Shown: positions 9,809-18,972, numbered from the stretch's first letter. The stretch is DNA of 64,000 bases from Moorella sp. Hama-1 (GCF_023734095.1 NZ_AP024620.1:1732501-1796500); one strand, 5' to 3'. The notes: generated from the sequence alone by a model not told the origin. Made by a program: numbers and translations.

Positions 9809-10094
9809 TATTCCATCCCAACCTTTCGTCAATTGATTGTGTTGTGCTGCTTCTGACGGGATCTGCCTTATGTACGAAGCGCACCTTATGGTTGTACCCT
9901 TTTGTTAGCCACCATCAAAAAACGGCCACATCCTAACACCTCCCAGCAATACTCCCCGGGTGGGTTAGAATAGGCCGTCCAGGAACTGGTCCCGGTGCAT
10001 CGCAGGCTCCCAGTTACTTTGCCCTTTGGAAGCCCCTTGCCGGACCGGCTGGCAGCATTTAAGCCTGGCCCCTCGGGGCCAGACGCCTATCCTT

Positions 10095-10132
10095 ATAAAA
10101 TTAAACCCCTGCTCCAAATAGAACAAGGGGCG
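10095..10132 (-). terminator. Terminator downstream of the cobalamin riboswitch
   Basis: On the minus strand, arms CCCCTTGTTC and GGAGCAGGGG enclose a short loop and are followed by TTTAATTTT. It lies about 40 bases after the aptamer and before the SLH gene, which fits transcription attenuation by B12. Confidence 0.65.
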
Positions 10133-10172
10133 TGCCCATTCCCCATCCTGCGTAGGGAGCATTAGCTCGATA

Positions 10173-10396
10173 GCAAGCACCCGGTATCCTGGCTCGAGTT
10201 CACCGCTCCCCCACGCCTTCCCAGTCCGGCACCCAGCTCCTTTTACTGCACCACCCCGGGTACTTTTCCACTAAAAGGAATTTACCCGTAGCGGCAGAGA
10301 TCTTGCTGCGTGCCGGGCCAGTGGCCCGCTGTGGGGTCGCTCCCCCTTACAGTGGCGCGACCGCGCCGGCTTTAACCGGCTTCCCTTGATGCCTGC
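10173..10396 (-). promoter_or_regulatory. Cobalamin riboswitch
   Basis: On the minus strand the conserved cores are visible: GGGAAGCCGGTTAAAGCCGG, then CGCGCCACTGTAAGGGGGAG, and the B12 box GAGCCAGGATACCGG near the 3' end. The outer helix P1 pairs GCAGGCATC (10388-10396) with GGGTGCTTGC (10173-10182). The aptamer leads into the SLH-DUF4430 gene and so into the whole transport/CbiZ operon, which should be switched off when B12 is plentiful. Confidence 0.93.
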
Positions 10397-10442
10397 GTTA
10401 TTTTATTTTCGTTCAGCTAAGTAGGTTATTCTACATATTGTG

Positions 10443-10560
10443 CTAGAATCCTGCCAGGCAGGATTTATTTTTGATGGCAGCCCCCACCAAAACGTTACCT
10501 GCCAGAATATCTGCATCGGTCAGAATAGCTATTCTATCACCGGCGTACCCAGTATCCGTA
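10443..10560 (-). pseudogene. Remnant of a Cys-rich FeoB-associated mini-protein
   Basis: The minus strand encodes IAILTDADILAGNVLVGAA and then a TAG. It parallels IAILAGAGILAGSVLVRHL of the intact small gene at 26664-26816. The start codon and the Cys-rich tail are gone. Confidence 0.55.
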
Positions 10561-10663
10561 TATTTTTTCCAAAGTGCCCATTATATAGCATGGAAAAAAT
10601 CTTATCCCATTTAAGCATACTGCCAACCAAGAATACTCAAGAATTTAACAACGGAAAAAGCAA

Positions 10664-10690
10664 GCAGGGCGGTACTAAGTACCGCCCTGC
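10664..10690. terminator. Bidirectional terminator after the exported small protein
   Basis: Perfect 12-bp arms GCAGGGCGGTAC and GTACCGCCCTGC are flanked by T-rich tracts on both strands. It would end the minus-strand gene at 10731. Confidence 0.75.
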
Positions 10691-10730
10691 TCCTTTTTGC
10701 TACTTGCTGTATACTCCTGTATGTTCCTGC

Positions 10731-11129
10731 TTACTCCACACCATTGAACTGATGGTCAACATTGGCTCCCTGGGGGTCACTGTGACCGCCACCAGGCAAA
10801 TTCTCGTTGGCCTCTTCCTTGGCCTTTACTTCTTTGCCCTCAGCCGCTTCGGCAGCGGTACCCTTTTCTGTATCCGTTCCTTTATTATCTTGGAGTTGTG
10901 AACCCTGTTGCACCTGTAAATTGTCCTTGTCGACGGTCCCGGCAACTTTTTCCTCCGGCTCTTGGGCCGGCTGGGCCTGGGCAGGTTGCGCCTGGGCCGG
11001 CTGGACTACCGCCGGTGGCGGAGTGGCGGCTGCCGCTCTGGCTGCCTGGCTGTAAGCCGTGCTGATACCGATCATTGAACCGAGCAGCATGACACTTGTT
11101 CCTACTGAGGCCAGCAACTTCTTGTTCAT
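10731..11129 (-). CDS. Small exported low-complexity protein, unknown function
   Basis: The 132-residue product has a clear signal peptide (MNKKLLASVGTSVMLLGSMI, cleaved near residue 33). A Pro/Ala/Gln repeat (QPAQAQPAQAQPAQ) follows, and then an acidic, Lys/Glu-rich tail without cysteines. It starts at an ATG behind GGGG and ends before a strong terminator, so it is probably a single-gene unit. I do not recognise the family; similar short acidic secreted proteins of unknown role occur in Firmicutes. It could be a wall-associated or intrinsically disordered protein. Confidence 0.6.
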   Translation of the reverse strand: MNKKLLASVGTSVMLLGSMIGISTAYSQAARAAAATPPPAVVQPAQAQPAQAQPAQEPEEKVAGTVDKDNLQVQQGSQLQDNKGTDTEKGTAAEAAEGKEVKAKEEANENLPGGGHSDPQGANVDHQFNGVE

Positions 11130-11270
11130 CGAACATTACCCCTTTCCGGGCTGGATTTTATCGGGTTTATCGCCCGACAAGGGTATAATAAGCCGCCACA
11201 ATTAAAGGGGCATTAAGGCTCGATTAGACTTTTCTAATGCTGGCCTTTCCTGCTCATTTTATCCACTGCA

Positions 11271-11443
11271 GGCGGTATCCTTTCCATTTGTTCCCTTTCC
11301 AGAGACTTGGCAAAAGATTCCACCGGGGGACGAGTAACGGTATTAAGCTAGATCTTCTCCGCATCCCCTTTTTATTAGCTCAACTTACCCCTACCAAAAA
11401 TGCGCCTGGACATACCTGCAATCCAATCCCAGTGCAAGTTATG
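11271..11443 (-). pseudogene. Mosaic remnant: COG0731-type radical SAM fragment joined to DUF4405 fragment
   Basis: Bases 11271-11360 match the interior of the radical SAM gene near 20365-20450. Bases 11369-11443 match the C-terminal part of DUF4405 (21051-21125). Both are in minus orientation, truncated at each side, and abut within about 10 bases. The gap 11130-11270 holds nothing else recognisable. Confidence 0.65.
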
Positions 11444-11516
11444 ATATTTTTCTGTCAAGGCACTAGTTAAAGATTTGAGATGTACGCTGTTAATCAGGGC
11501 GTGAGCCACAATCCTG

Positions 11517-11717
11517 TCAAAGTACGCTTATGGCCTGGTGAGGGCAAAAAAGGGTGCACCGGAAACATCCCAGGCAGCTATTGGTATCAACGGATGGCGG
11601 GACAAATGGTCGGCCTTGTTCCAGCGCCCTCCAGGTACAGGAAGAAGTCGCCGCACATACACCGCTTTCACACCGCTCTGGCCGGCACTTATCTCGATCA
11701 ATGTTTACTACTGCCAT
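11517..11717 (-). CDS. Small ferredoxin-like 4Fe-4S protein
   Basis: I choose the ATG at 11717 (MAVVNIDRDKC) because GGAGGTGG lies 6 bases upstream. The 66-residue product has two cysteine groups: C-x4-C-x4-C-x5-C near the N-terminus, and CLGCFRCTLFCP (CX2CX2CX3CP), a classical 4Fe-4S motif, near the C-terminus. The plus-strand protein at 63360-63569 is a close paralogue. Both sit with a CooC-like ATPase and an FAD reductase, so it likely carries electrons between them or to a shared metalloprotein target. Here remnant DNA separates it from the ATPase gene. Confidence 0.75.
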   Translation of the reverse strand: MAVVNIDRDKCRPERCESGVCAATSSCTWRALEQGRPFVPPSVDTNSCLGCFRCTLFCPHQAISVL

Positions 11718-11734
11718 TGGGGCCACCTCCATTA

Positions 11735-11905
11735 AAACAGGCCAACATTGTTGCTAGCGCCTCTACTTCTTCTCTGTACATCTCTGCCGCCAGGGACTCC
11801 CCTAACATATTGACCTGCGAGATTTCCTTTGCTTTTTTAGCCAGATCGCCAAAGATCAGGGCTATTGCCGCTTGCCGGGTGCAAAGCCGGCCGGTTTAAA
11901 GATCG
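11735..11905 (-). pseudogene. Mosaic remnant: FeoB fragment joined to CooC-like ATPase C-terminus
   Basis: The minus strand first shows PIFKPAGF, as in FeoB at about 15045, which becomes frameshifted. It then shows QVNMLGESLAAEMYREEVEAL, shortened here to its core NMLGESLA, which copies the ATPase C-terminus (NMLGETLA) encoded just upstream. The two pieces join near 11836. It lies between the intact ATPase gene and the ferredoxin gene. Confidence 0.7.
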
Positions 11906-11950
11906 GTTCTGCCTGGCCCTACCTGGTAGTATGGGTATGGGCTGTTCACT

Positions 11951-12727
11951 TTAATTAATGCCATTGAAGCCACCCAAACTTATTGCTAATGCCTCCATTT
12001 CTTCCCTGCATGTGTCAATCGCCAGTGTTTCTCCTAACATATTAGCCTGCCAAATATCTTTAATAAAGGGTATGGTACCCACCACGACCATCCCCCTAGC
12101 GGCCAGTTCCTGGCGCAAATAAGCCGAAGCAGCAGCATCGACTTTGTTTAAAACAACAATAAATTTTTTATTTAGATCCGCACATAGTTTTTGGGCTTTC
12201 GCAGCAAGTAACAACGCCTCCTGGGAAGGATCGACAACTATCACTACCCGATCTGCTCCTTGCGGTACCCCCCGGCCGAAATGCTCTACCCCAGCCTCGG
12301 TATCTACCAATACCCATTCGTCCTGGCCCACTGTAAGCTCCTTTAAAAAAGAACGTGCCACAGCCCCCATAGGGCAAGCACAACCCTCCAGGCTGCGCTC
12401 AATCTTGCCAATGCGCAGGTAACGGGCAGGCCACTGGCCGCCCAAACATTCATCTGGCAGGCTATCAATTGTTAAGTTATCGACAAATACTTTTTTCTTT
12501 TCATCAGCGGACGCCAGCAGCTTTTCCTTTACTGCCGACTTGCCTCCCAGACAGCCCATTAAAGTCAATGCCGGCGGTTCCTGGCCCAGCATCTTGCAAA
12601 GACCGAGATTTGATTCATCGGTATCCACAACAAGGACCTTTCCCCGGTCACCCAGCACCCGAGCCAGTAGCGTAACCAATGTACTCTTGCCACTACCGCC
12701 CCGTCCAGTGATAAGTATTTTGGGCAT
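11951..12727 (-). CDS. CooC-like P-loop ATPase with CXC motif
   Basis: The ATG at 12727 (MPKILITGRGG) has AGGAGG at good spacing, so I prefer it to the longer reading from 12778. The 258-residue protein has a deviant Walker A, GRGGSGKST, as in the MinD/CooC/NifH-like ATPases. It also has EGCACPMGA near residue 125, a CXC pair like the metal-binding pair of the CooC nickel-insertion ATPase. VLVDTEAGVEHFGRG is the switch region. It follows the FAD reductase gene and is a paralogue of 62573-63334. A role in metallocofactor loading is plausible; its target is unknown. Confidence 0.8.
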   Translation of the reverse strand: MPKILITGRGGSGKSTLVTLLARVLGDRGKVLVVDTDESNLGLCKMLGQEPPALTLMGCLGGKSAVKEKLLASADEKKKVFVDNLTIDSLPDECLGGQWPARYLRIGKIERSLEGCACPMGAVARSFLKELTVGQDEWVLVDTEAGVEHFGRGVPQGADRVVIVVDPSQEALLLAAKAQKLCADLNKKFIVVLNKVDAAASAYLRQELAARGMVVVGTIPFIKDIWQANMLGETLAIDTCREEMEALAISLGGFNGIN

Positions 12728-12782
12728 AATAACCAGCCTCCTATTGCCTCTCTCACAACCAAATGCGCTAGGGCGCAAGGCT

Positions 12783-14126
12783 TTACTTGAGTTTACGTAC
12801 TATTTCCTCAGCAGCCATAACAATTGCGTTGTTAGCGGGGTAAAAAGATTGGTAAGGTTGGGCGGCATAGCTTAATGTAGCCAGTTCGCTAGCTTTGGCC
12901 ATTTTCTGCATAGCAAAAGTAATAACGTCCACCCGTTCAACCACAGCCTCACCGCCTATCACCTGCCCACCGATTATGCGCTTGGACCCTTTATCAGCAA
13001 TCAGCTTAATCTTTACTTTTTTAGCTCCTGGTATAATAGGAAATCTGGTCGTGGTCTCCCCGTAGCCGGTTATAGGAGTATAACCATTCTCTGTTGCTGC
13101 TCTCTCAGTAAAACCTGTTCCCCCGATACGGAGATTGTATATTTTGGTAGCCGCACCGTTATAAAAACCCGCATACTCAACATTTTCTCCCAGAATGCGC
13201 CAGGCCGCAACCTTGCCCATAGGCACGGCATTGGTAGCCAGTTTGCCTTCTATAACCTTACCGGTAAGGGCGCTTTTATATTCTACGCAATCCCCGGCAG
13301 CATAAACTCCCGAAAGATTGGTTTCCATACCGGCGTTGACCAAAATACCATTGCGGCCCAGGGCCAACCCTGTGTCACGAAAAAGGTAGATATCGGCTTT
13401 CATGCCCACGCAAAAAACAACCAGGCCATCCTCCATGCCAAAACTGATGCGTTCGCCATTTGCCATGGCCACTTCTCTGACGCCTTCATTTCCTTCCAGA
13501 GCAACCACTCTATTGTTCAAATATAAAATTATACCGTGTTCCTGCAGCATTTTTTGCGCCTCGGCCACCATTTCCTGATCAACCAAAGCTGGCAAAATGT
13601 GGTCCTGCATATCCACGAGGTGTACTTCAACGCCCCGGGCCTTAAGAGCTTGGGCCAGCTCGATGCCTATAGCCCCGGCACCAACGACGACAACTTTGTT
13701 GAGGCCACTTTCTACAGCCTCCATAATGGCTGATAGATCTCCTTCAGTCTTAAAAGTCATGACGCCCTGCAATTGGCTTCCTGCAATGTTAGGCAAAATC
13801 GGCCGCGCCCCAGTTGCTATGAGCAGTTTTTGGTAGCAATACTTGTTCCCCGAAGCGGTGGTAATTTCCCTGGCCTTAAAATTCACCTCGATTACCTTAT
13901 CGCGAATTAAATCTACTCCATTGTCCGTCACTAACGTATCTGCTTTAAAAGTCTTTTCCAACACAATTTCACCCTCAATTACGTAGGGCATAGCGCAGTA
14001 AATCATACTATGGGGCTCGGGCCTGATAAGGGCAACCCTTAATCCCGAGGTTGCCTGGCCAAAAACCCGTGTGGCGCTGATGCCCGCAGGACCTCCACCG
14101 ATAATAATTACGTCATATTTGTTCAT
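12783..14126 (-). CDS. FAD-dependent pyridine nucleotide-disulfide oxidoreductase (CoA-disulfide/persulfide reductase-like)
   Basis: This 447-residue flavoprotein begins with the FAD-binding motif GGGPAGISA. It has a single redox cysteine in IYCAMPY (near residue 45, the position used by CoA-disulfide reductase and NADH oxidase), an NAD-binding motif VVGAGAIGIELAQ, and a C-terminal dimerisation domain. The ATG at 14126 follows AGGAGGATATGTTTTT. It heads a minus-strand cassette with the CooC-like ATPase and the ferredoxin. The partial gene at 63604 is its close paralogue. Its electron acceptor cannot be read from sequence. Confidence 0.85.
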   Translation of the reverse strand: MNKYDVIIIGGGPAGISATRVFGQATSGLRVALIRPEPHSMIYCAMPYVIEGEIVLEKTFKADTLVTDNGVDLIRDKVIEVNFKAREITTASGNKYCYQKLLIATGARPILPNIAGSQLQGVMTFKTEGDLSAIMEAVESGLNKVVVVGAGAIGIELAQALKARGVEVHLVDMQDHILPALVDQEMVAEAQKMLQEHGIILYLNNRVVALEGNEGVREVAMANGERISFGMEDGLVVFCVGMKADIYLFRDTGLALGRNGILVNAGMETNLSGVYAAGDCVEYKSALTGKVIEGKLATNAVPMGKVAAWRILGENVEYAGFYNGAATKIYNLRIGGTGFTERAATENGYTPITGYGETTTRFPIIPGAKKVKIKLIADKGSKRIIGGQVIGGEAVVERVDVITFAMQKMAKASELATLSYAAQPYQSFYPANNAIVMAAEEIVRKLK

Positions 14127-14259
14127 AAAAACATATCCTCCTACAATTTTAAATAAAATTATAACCTTATTTGCTTTGTTTTACGCATTTAACTTGGTAA
14201 ACATCTGCCCTAAATAAATTTTAGCGTAACGAAAGTTAAAATTTCGCCTCCATTTCCGT

Positions 14260-14303
14260 GAAAATAAAATCAGGAGCAAAAGCTTTTCCGCCATGTCTTC
14301 CTG
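14260..14303 (-). pseudogene. Short DUF4405 fragment in the leader
   Basis: GAAAATAAAATCAGGAGCAA and the bases after it match the interior of DUF4405 at 21191-21235. It lies between the promoter at 14317 and the FAD reductase gene, so it is probably carried in that transcript's leader. The rest of 14127-14259 holds nothing I can name. Confidence 0.5.
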
Positions 14304-14316
14304 CCAGCCTACATCT

Positions 14317-14345
14317 AGTATAAATCTATAAAGAACATACGTCAA
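14317..14345 (-). promoter_or_regulatory. Promoter with CATATG-type operator (copy a)
   Basis: On the minus strand: -35 TTGACG (14340-14345), 17-base spacer beginning TATGTTC, -10 TATACT (14317-14322). It would drive the FAD reductase/ATPase/ferredoxin cassette. The same arrangement recurs at eight other places in the window. Confidence 0.75.
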
Positions 14346-14438
14346 TATTGCGTTGCAAAAAAGCCCCTCCCATGAAAAAATAGGGGACACCGACGGTAAA
14401 ATTACCCTTGCTGAAGAAAATCCTGATAAACTGGTAAA

Positions 14439-14666
14439 TTAGCTTCTGAGCTTAAGCACGGCATCCTCGGCCGCATTCGTAACTTGATAGGCAATAGGCG
14501 AAGCGGTAAGGGCCGGCTGGGTCCCGACCTGCATGGTTTCCAGTTCGTCAGCCAGCATCTTATGCTGCACGGTAGCCGCCAGCAGGTTGATCAATTCTCC
14601 CACTGCAGCGCCGCCGTAGGCCTGCCCGCCTACAATAACCCCGGTTAATATTAAACACTTCATCAT
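14439..14666 (-). pseudogene. C-terminal fragment of CoA-disulfide-reductase-like enzyme
   Basis: The 75-codon open frame reads GVIVGGQAYGGAAVGEL through to AEDAVLKLRS, almost the same as the last 70 residues of the enzyme at 21535-22878. The FAD and NAD domains are missing. The first codons (MMKCLILT) are unrelated sequence, so it is a detached piece and unlikely to work. Confidence 0.8.
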
Positions 14667-14712
14667 TTTCCGTCACCTTTAGCCGCACGCTCAAACATTC
14701 CGTGTGCTCGTT

Positions 14713-16764
14713 TTAACCAAGCCCGAGGAGCTTACCTGCCTGGAAAACCAGCACCGCCATCACCCAGCCCAGTACCAGGCTATACCCGACAGCAAAGGCG
14801 GTCCAGCCCCAGGAGTTGGTCTCGCGGCGGATGGCGCCGATGGCCGCCACGCAGGGAATGTAGATGAGGGTCATGACCATAAAAGCGTACGCTGAAAGGG
14901 GCGTCCAGGATTGAGCAATGGCTGCGGTCAAGCCGCTCTCCTCTACCCCGTAGAGGACCCCCAAAGTACCGACGACCACCTCTTTAGCCAGGATGCCAAA
15001 GAGCAGGGCTACTGCCGCTTGCCAGGTGCCAAAGCCGGCCGGTTTAAAGATCGGAGCCAGTATAGTTCCCAGTCTTCCGATCAGGCTCTCCTGGCTGGCG
15101 TATTCAACCCCCAGGGGTAAGTTGGAAAGCACCCAGATTAGCACCACGGCAGCGACAATAACGGTACCGGCCTTGCGAACAAAGGAACTCCCCCGCTCCC
15201 ACATGTGGATTAAGGTACCCTTAAGGGTCGGTACCCGGTAAGGCGGCAGTTCCATGACAAACGGGGCTGTTTCCCCTTTAAAAAGGAAGGTCTTAAATAT
15301 TTTGCCCATGATAATGGCCAGAACTATGCCTAAAAGGTACAGGGAAAAGATTACCCAGCCCTGGTTGGCTGTAAAGAAGGCGCCGGTAAAAAGGACGTAG
15401 ACCGGCAGGCGCGCCGTGCAGGACATCAAAGGATTGATCAAAATAGTAATCATACGATCCTTGCGGCTTTCCAGGGTGCGGGTGGCCATAATGCCCGGCA
15501 CGTTGCAGCCAAAGCCAATTAAAAGCGGGACAAAGGATTTGCCGTGCAGGCCCAGGGTATGCATCAGCCGATCCATAATATAGGCGGCCCGGGCCATGTA
15601 ACCGCTATCTTCCAGGAGAGAGATAGCCAGAAAGAGCAAGAAGATGGGAGGGATAAACACCAGTACTGAACCCAGACCGCCGATTATCCCATCAGCTATA
15701 AAGGAAGTCAGGAGTCCCGGGGCACCCAGGGCCGCCAGCCAGCCGGTAACAAGGCCGGTTAAGCCCGCAAAGGCGGTTTCTACCCCGCCAATCATGGGTT
15801 CCCCCAGCTTGAAGGTAAATTGAAAGACAGCCCTCATAGCCAGGATAAAAATGGGCAATCCCAGGTATCTATTGGTAACTATGCTGTCAATCTTATCAGA
15901 TACAGTAAGCCTTTCCTCCAGGGTCTGACGCCTGGTGACGGCTTCTCTTACCAGGCCGTTGATAAAACCATAGCGGCGATCGGCAATAATGGCTTCTACT
16001 TCTTCGCCTAAAACTGCACCTAAATGCTTGTTGCTTTTAGCGGCCTGTTCCAGCACCTGCCTGGCTCCACTCTGTTGTAACTCTGTCTGAAGGCGCGCAT
16101 CGTCTTCCAGGAGTTTTATCGCCAGCCACCTGGCGGGGTATTTTGCAGAAAGATTGGGGTCGAACTTGATAATTTGTTCTAATTTATTGATCTCAGCTTC
16201 AATTTCCGGGCCATAATTCATTAGCAGGGGTTGCGGAGGCGTTTCCCGGGCTTTACTGGCAGCCATAGCCACGAGTTCTTTTATACCCTCGCTACGTGTG
16301 GCTACGGTCGGCACCACCGGCACTCCTAGAGCTTGAGCCAGGCGGGGGATATTGATTTCGATCTTGCGTGCCCGGGCCTCATCAACCATATTTAAGGCGA
16401 CGACGATGTTAGCCCCCATCTCCAACAACTGGATAGTCAAGTATAAGTTGCGTTCCAGGTTGGAGGCGTCGACGACATTGATAACAGCCTCAGGTTTATC
16501 AAAGAGGATAAAATTGCGGGCGATAAGCTCGTCCTCGCTGTAAGCACCAAGGCTATAAGTCCCAGGCAAATCTACAATATTGTAAGTTTCTCCTTGATAA
16601 ATAAGCTTACCTTCTTTTTTCTCCACCGTTACGCCCGGCCAGTTGCCGACATGCTGGCGGGCACCGGTCAAGTCGTTAAAAATACTGGTCTTACCTGAAT
16701 TGGGATTACCGACTAAGGCAATAATCTCTTCCCTTTCAGGTTTAGCCATTGCTGCTACCACCAT
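14713..16764 (-). CDS. feoB: Ferrous iron transport protein B
   Basis: A 683-residue FeoB. The N-terminal G domain has G1 GNPNSGKT, G3 DLPGTYSLG and G4 NMVDEA. A helical spacer follows (about 165-270), then the membrane core with Gate sequence [17 protein letters not shown]. The start at 16764 has GGAGGGGGG upstream. It imports Fe(II) under anoxic conditions with FeoA and is encoded last in the regulator-FeoA-FeoB operon. An internal fragment of this gene is found at 11836-11905. Confidence 0.95.
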   Translation of the reverse strand: MVVAAMAKPEREEIIALVGNPNSGKTSIFNDLTGARQHVGNWPGVTVEKKEGKLIYQGETYNIVDLPGTYSLGAYSEDELIARNFILFDKPEAVINVVDASNLERNLYLTIQLLEMGANIVVALNMVDEARARKIEINIPRLAQALGVPVVPTVATRSEGIKELVAMAASKARETPPQPLLMNYGPEIEAEINKLEQIIKFDPNLSAKYPARWLAIKLLEDDARLQTELQQSGARQVLEQAAKSNKHLGAVLGEEVEAIIADRRYGFINGLVREAVTRRQTLEERLTVSDKIDSIVTNRYLGLPIFILAMRAVFQFTFKLGEPMIGGVETAFAGLTGLVTGWLAALGAPGLLTSFIADGIIGGLGSVLVFIPPIFLLFLAISLLEDSGYMARAAYIMDRLMHTLGLHGKSFVPLLIGFGCNVPGIMATRTLESRKDRMITILINPLMSCTARLPVYVLFTGAFFTANQGWVIFSLYLLGIVLAIIMGKIFKTFLFKGETAPFVMELPPYRVPTLKGTLIHMWERGSSFVRKAGTVIVAAVVLIWVLSNLPLGVEYASQESLIGRLGTILAPIFKPAGFGTWQAAVALLFGILAKEVVVGTLGVLYGVEESGLTAAIAQSWTPLSAYAFMVMTLIYIPCVAAIGAIRRETNSWGWTAFAVGYSLVLGWVMAVLVFQAGKLLGLG

Positions 16765-16930
16765 GGGCCCCCCTCCTTAATATCTAAGTTTAAGCGAAAA
16801 TGTTAGTCATCCCTAACATTAAGCCAATAAAACGGCATCCTCAAATATAATCCCTGGCTATCCCCCCGGGAGAACGTTCTCTAGCATCCTCCCGCTACAC
16901 TGGTATTACTACCGGATTCCCCTATTGCCC

Positions 16931-17182
16931 TTAACCTGCTTCTTCGACCATAATCTTATGGGCCATACCCCGCCCGATTGCCAGGCGGCCACCCCCCGAA
17001 CTGTTCCCTAAAGATACGATTACGGGGCCAAAGTTATCATTGCGGATAACCCTAATGGTTGTCCCGCGTACCAGGCCTAAATCCGTTAGGCGGCGGCGCA
17101 GGCTCAGGCCCCCGGCGACTTCTCTAATTACTGCCTCCCGACCTATATCTAAAAATTCCAAGGGTAATAACCCGCTGCTCAT
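16931..17182 (-). CDS. feoA: Ferrous iron transport protein A
   Basis: An 83-residue SH3-like FeoA domain protein, with LRRRLTDLGLVRGTTIRV typical of the family. I start it at the ATG at 17182 because AGAGGTG sits 8 bases upstream; the longer reading from 17221 overlaps the regulator gene. It assists FeoB. About 165 bases separate it from feoB. Confidence 0.88.
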   Translation of the reverse strand: MSSGLLPLEFLDIGREAVIREVAGGLSLRRRLTDLGLVRGTTIRVIRNDNFGPVIVSLGNSSGGGRLAIGRGMAHKIMVEEAG

Positions 17183-17201
17183 AGCCGGACACCTCTTAAC
17201 A

Positions 17202-17891
17202 TTATTTAAGATGCTCAACAAAAATTGCTGCTGCTTCTTTTTTGCGCAAGCTCAGGTGATAACCCTTAACTTTTACTTCTATGGGATCACCTAAAGGAGC
17301 TACTCCTTCAACAGCTACTTCCGTGCCGGGAACTACACCCATATCCAGCAACCGGCGACGGATTTCTCCGTTTGCAGCAATCCGGATTACCCTGCCGCGG
17401 GCGCCTTTCTCCAGCTCGCTTAAAGACCGAATGTTGATGGCTTCCTTAATCTCCATTGTAACAGCCTCCTTTCCTTCACTTGTTCCCCCGACCTCCTTAT
17501 GTCTGGTGCCAGTTTCCTTTTCCAGGTACTCGATCAACCTGGCTAAAGTCAGCGGGCTGACTACATGTTCAATCAGGCAGGCATCCTTTGAGGCCGTTTT
17601 AGCGTCGACGCCCAGGATTTCCACCAGGAACCGGTACAAGACCTGATGCCGGCGCCGAATTTTAGCCGCCTCCTTTTTACCTGCCGGCGTAAGTTCAATG
17701 GGCCCGTACCTTTCTTGCTTGATCAGTTTCAGGTTAGCCAGGGTATGCATAGCCTGGCTGACGCTAGCCTTGGCAATACCCAGCCTGGCTGCAATATCGG
17801 TAACTCTAACAACGTCTTCTTGTTCATATAGTTCCAGGATGGCTTCCAGGTAGTCCTGCATGGCATACGATATAGCCGGGGTGCTGGTCAA
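17202..17891 (-). CDS. DtxR/MntR-family metal-dependent regulator with C-terminal FeoA (SH3) domain
   Basis: The 229-residue protein has a winged helix (about 10-65, DIAARLGIAKASVSQAMHTL), a metal-binding dimerisation domain (about 66-135, with DACLIEHVVS) and a FeoA-like SH3 domain (about 150-229). It begins at TTG 17891 behind GGAGAAGG. As first gene of the feo operon it probably senses Fe(II) or Mn(II) and represses its own operon through the box at 17953. A truncated copy of its promoter and first codons lies at 27003-27145. Confidence 0.88.
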   Translation of the reverse strand: MTSTPAISYAMQDYLEAILELYEQEDVVRVTDIAARLGIAKASVSQAMHTLANLKLIKQERYGPIELTPAGKKEAAKIRRRHQVLYRFLVEILGVDAKTASKDACLIEHVVSPLTLARLIEYLEKETGTRHKEVGGTSEGKEAVTMEIKEAINIRSLSELEKGARGRVIRIAANGEIRRRLLDMGVVPGTEVAVEGVAPLGDPIEVKVKGYHLSLRKKEAAAIFVEHLK

Positions 17892-17952
17892 ATTACCGCC
17901 TTCTCCAGGAAAGTAAATGTTAGGGTTGCTTAATTTGAGGGTTATGCGAGAT

Positions 17953-18007
17953 TGATATTCATTCTCATTGTGTAATTAAAAATATCACATCGCTAAATCC
18001 CTGTCAA
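17953..18007 (-). promoter_or_regulatory. feo promoter with Fur/DtxR-like box
   Basis: Minus strand: -35 TTGACA (18002-18007), 17-base spacer, -10 TATTTT (17979-17984). The start region carries a 7-1-7 box; on the plus strand it reads TGATATTCATTCTCA (17953-17967), two mismatches from TGATAATNATTATCA. Either the local DtxR-type regulator or Fur could bind. Confidence 0.75.
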
Positions 18008-18066
18008 GCCCTTTTTTCAACTTGCATCCGTATATTTTTTTAGGACATAAAATCTCTGCAACATTA

Positions 18067-18090
18067 AAGAGAGGGGGCTACCCCTCTCTT
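18067..18090 (-). terminator. Hairpin downstream of the DUF364 gene
   Basis: Arms AAGAGAGGGG and CCCCTCTCTT with a four-base loop. It ends minus-strand transcription from 18211 before the feo promoter; the T-run after it is weak. Confidence 0.55.
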
Positions 18091-18112
18091 CCGTCAATCC
18101 TAGCTAATCGAT

Positions 18113-18206
18113 ACCATAATGTGCATCACTTCTATCCAGAGGCGGCCCCGGAACATGCCTGCGAAATCTTGTAACCCTTCGATAACTGTTCTAAACTAAT
18201 CTGACC
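18113..18206 (-). pseudogene. Radical SAM (COG0731-type) gene fragment
   Basis: About 90 bases match 20510-20598 inside the intact radical SAM gene, including the stretch encoding the MFRGRLWIEVMLV region. It directly follows the DUF364 stop. Confidence 0.75.
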
Positions 18207-18210
18207 GCTT

Positions 18211-18948
18211 CTATTTCAACCCCTTTTTCGCCATGGTAAGCAACCTTACGCCGCGCCCGTGCAACTGCTTGAATACCACGCCCTCAGAAACAAACCTGAG
18301 AACCACTTCCGGCTCCAGCACCCGCGTCCCGGAAATCAGGTCCACGCCGTAGTCAAACCACAGGGGTGTAAGGGGTGTTGTCGGGCCAAGCACCATTACC
18401 AGGCTGTCTTTCCGGCAGAGCTTCAGAAGGCTTTCCATAGTACCGTTAATAAGGGCGGTGCCGGTTATGGCCACCACGTCGGCCCGCGGAAGGATATTCT
18501 CGGCCTCGCCAGCCGGCAAATCGTCGCTCCGCGGCCTTCTCTCCAGGACCCACAGCTTTGCGACCGCCTGCCGCAGACGAGCCGTAAATGGGAAATGGCC
18601 CACCACAACCACCCTTTTCCCCGCGCCCTTTTCTACCAGTAGATCGCCGGCGTTGAGATCCTGACACCGTTCCATGTCCACTTCTATAAGGGAATTAATA
18701 CTGGCTAGCCCAATGGTGGCTTCCAGGAGACTTGCCGAGGTAGCATAGCGGCAAAGTTCGCGGGCACTTCTACCTGTCAAAGAGCCTGCTTCGCCTACGG
18801 GAAAACAGTTTTCATGTTCATGATTAAAAGTTGTCGAGGCCAGGCCGCAGTAACGGCTCCACACGCCGGTCCAAAAAGGACCAATTCGTACTTCCTTTAC
18901 AGCCTCATCGCCGGATAGGCTGGTAATAATAGCGTCAATAAGGCTCAT
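18211..18948 (-). CDS. DUF4213/DUF364 putative metal-chelation protein
   Basis: A 245-residue protein with an N-terminal DUF4213-like part (SRYCGLAST near 33-41) and a Rossmann-like DUF364 part (VVVVGHFPF, then ADVVAITGTALINGTM). DUF364 has been described as a putative heavy-metal chelation domain; its chemistry is not established. The ATG at 18948 has GGAGGCAAATGT. It is close to 59958-60695 and related to 36163-37008 and 40172-40900. Genes of this family in the window sit beside metal importers or the COG0731-type radical SAM gene. Confidence 0.82.
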   Translation of the reverse strand: MSLIDAIITSLSGDEAVKEVRIGPFWTGVWSRYCGLASTTFNHEHENCFPVGEAGSLTGRSARELCRYATSASLLEATIGLASINSLIEVDMERCQDLNAGDLLVEKGAGKRVVVVGHFPFTARLRQAVAKLWVLERRPRSDDLPAGEAENILPRADVVAITGTALINGTMESLLKLCRKDSLVMVLGPTTPLTPLWFDYGVDLISGTRVLEPEVVLRFVSEGVVFKQLHGRGVRLLTMAKKGLK

Positions 18949-18972
18949 ACATTTGCCTCCTTGAATGTAATG

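Noticed and set aside
10440-10901. Plus-strand open frame of 153 codons
   Set aside because: It crosses the bidirectional terminator and runs antisense to the exported protein gene, with no ribosome site or recognisable domain.
11717-11732. Upstream start of the ferredoxin at 11732
   Set aside because: That ATG lies at the ribosome site itself; the start at 11717 has the right spacing.
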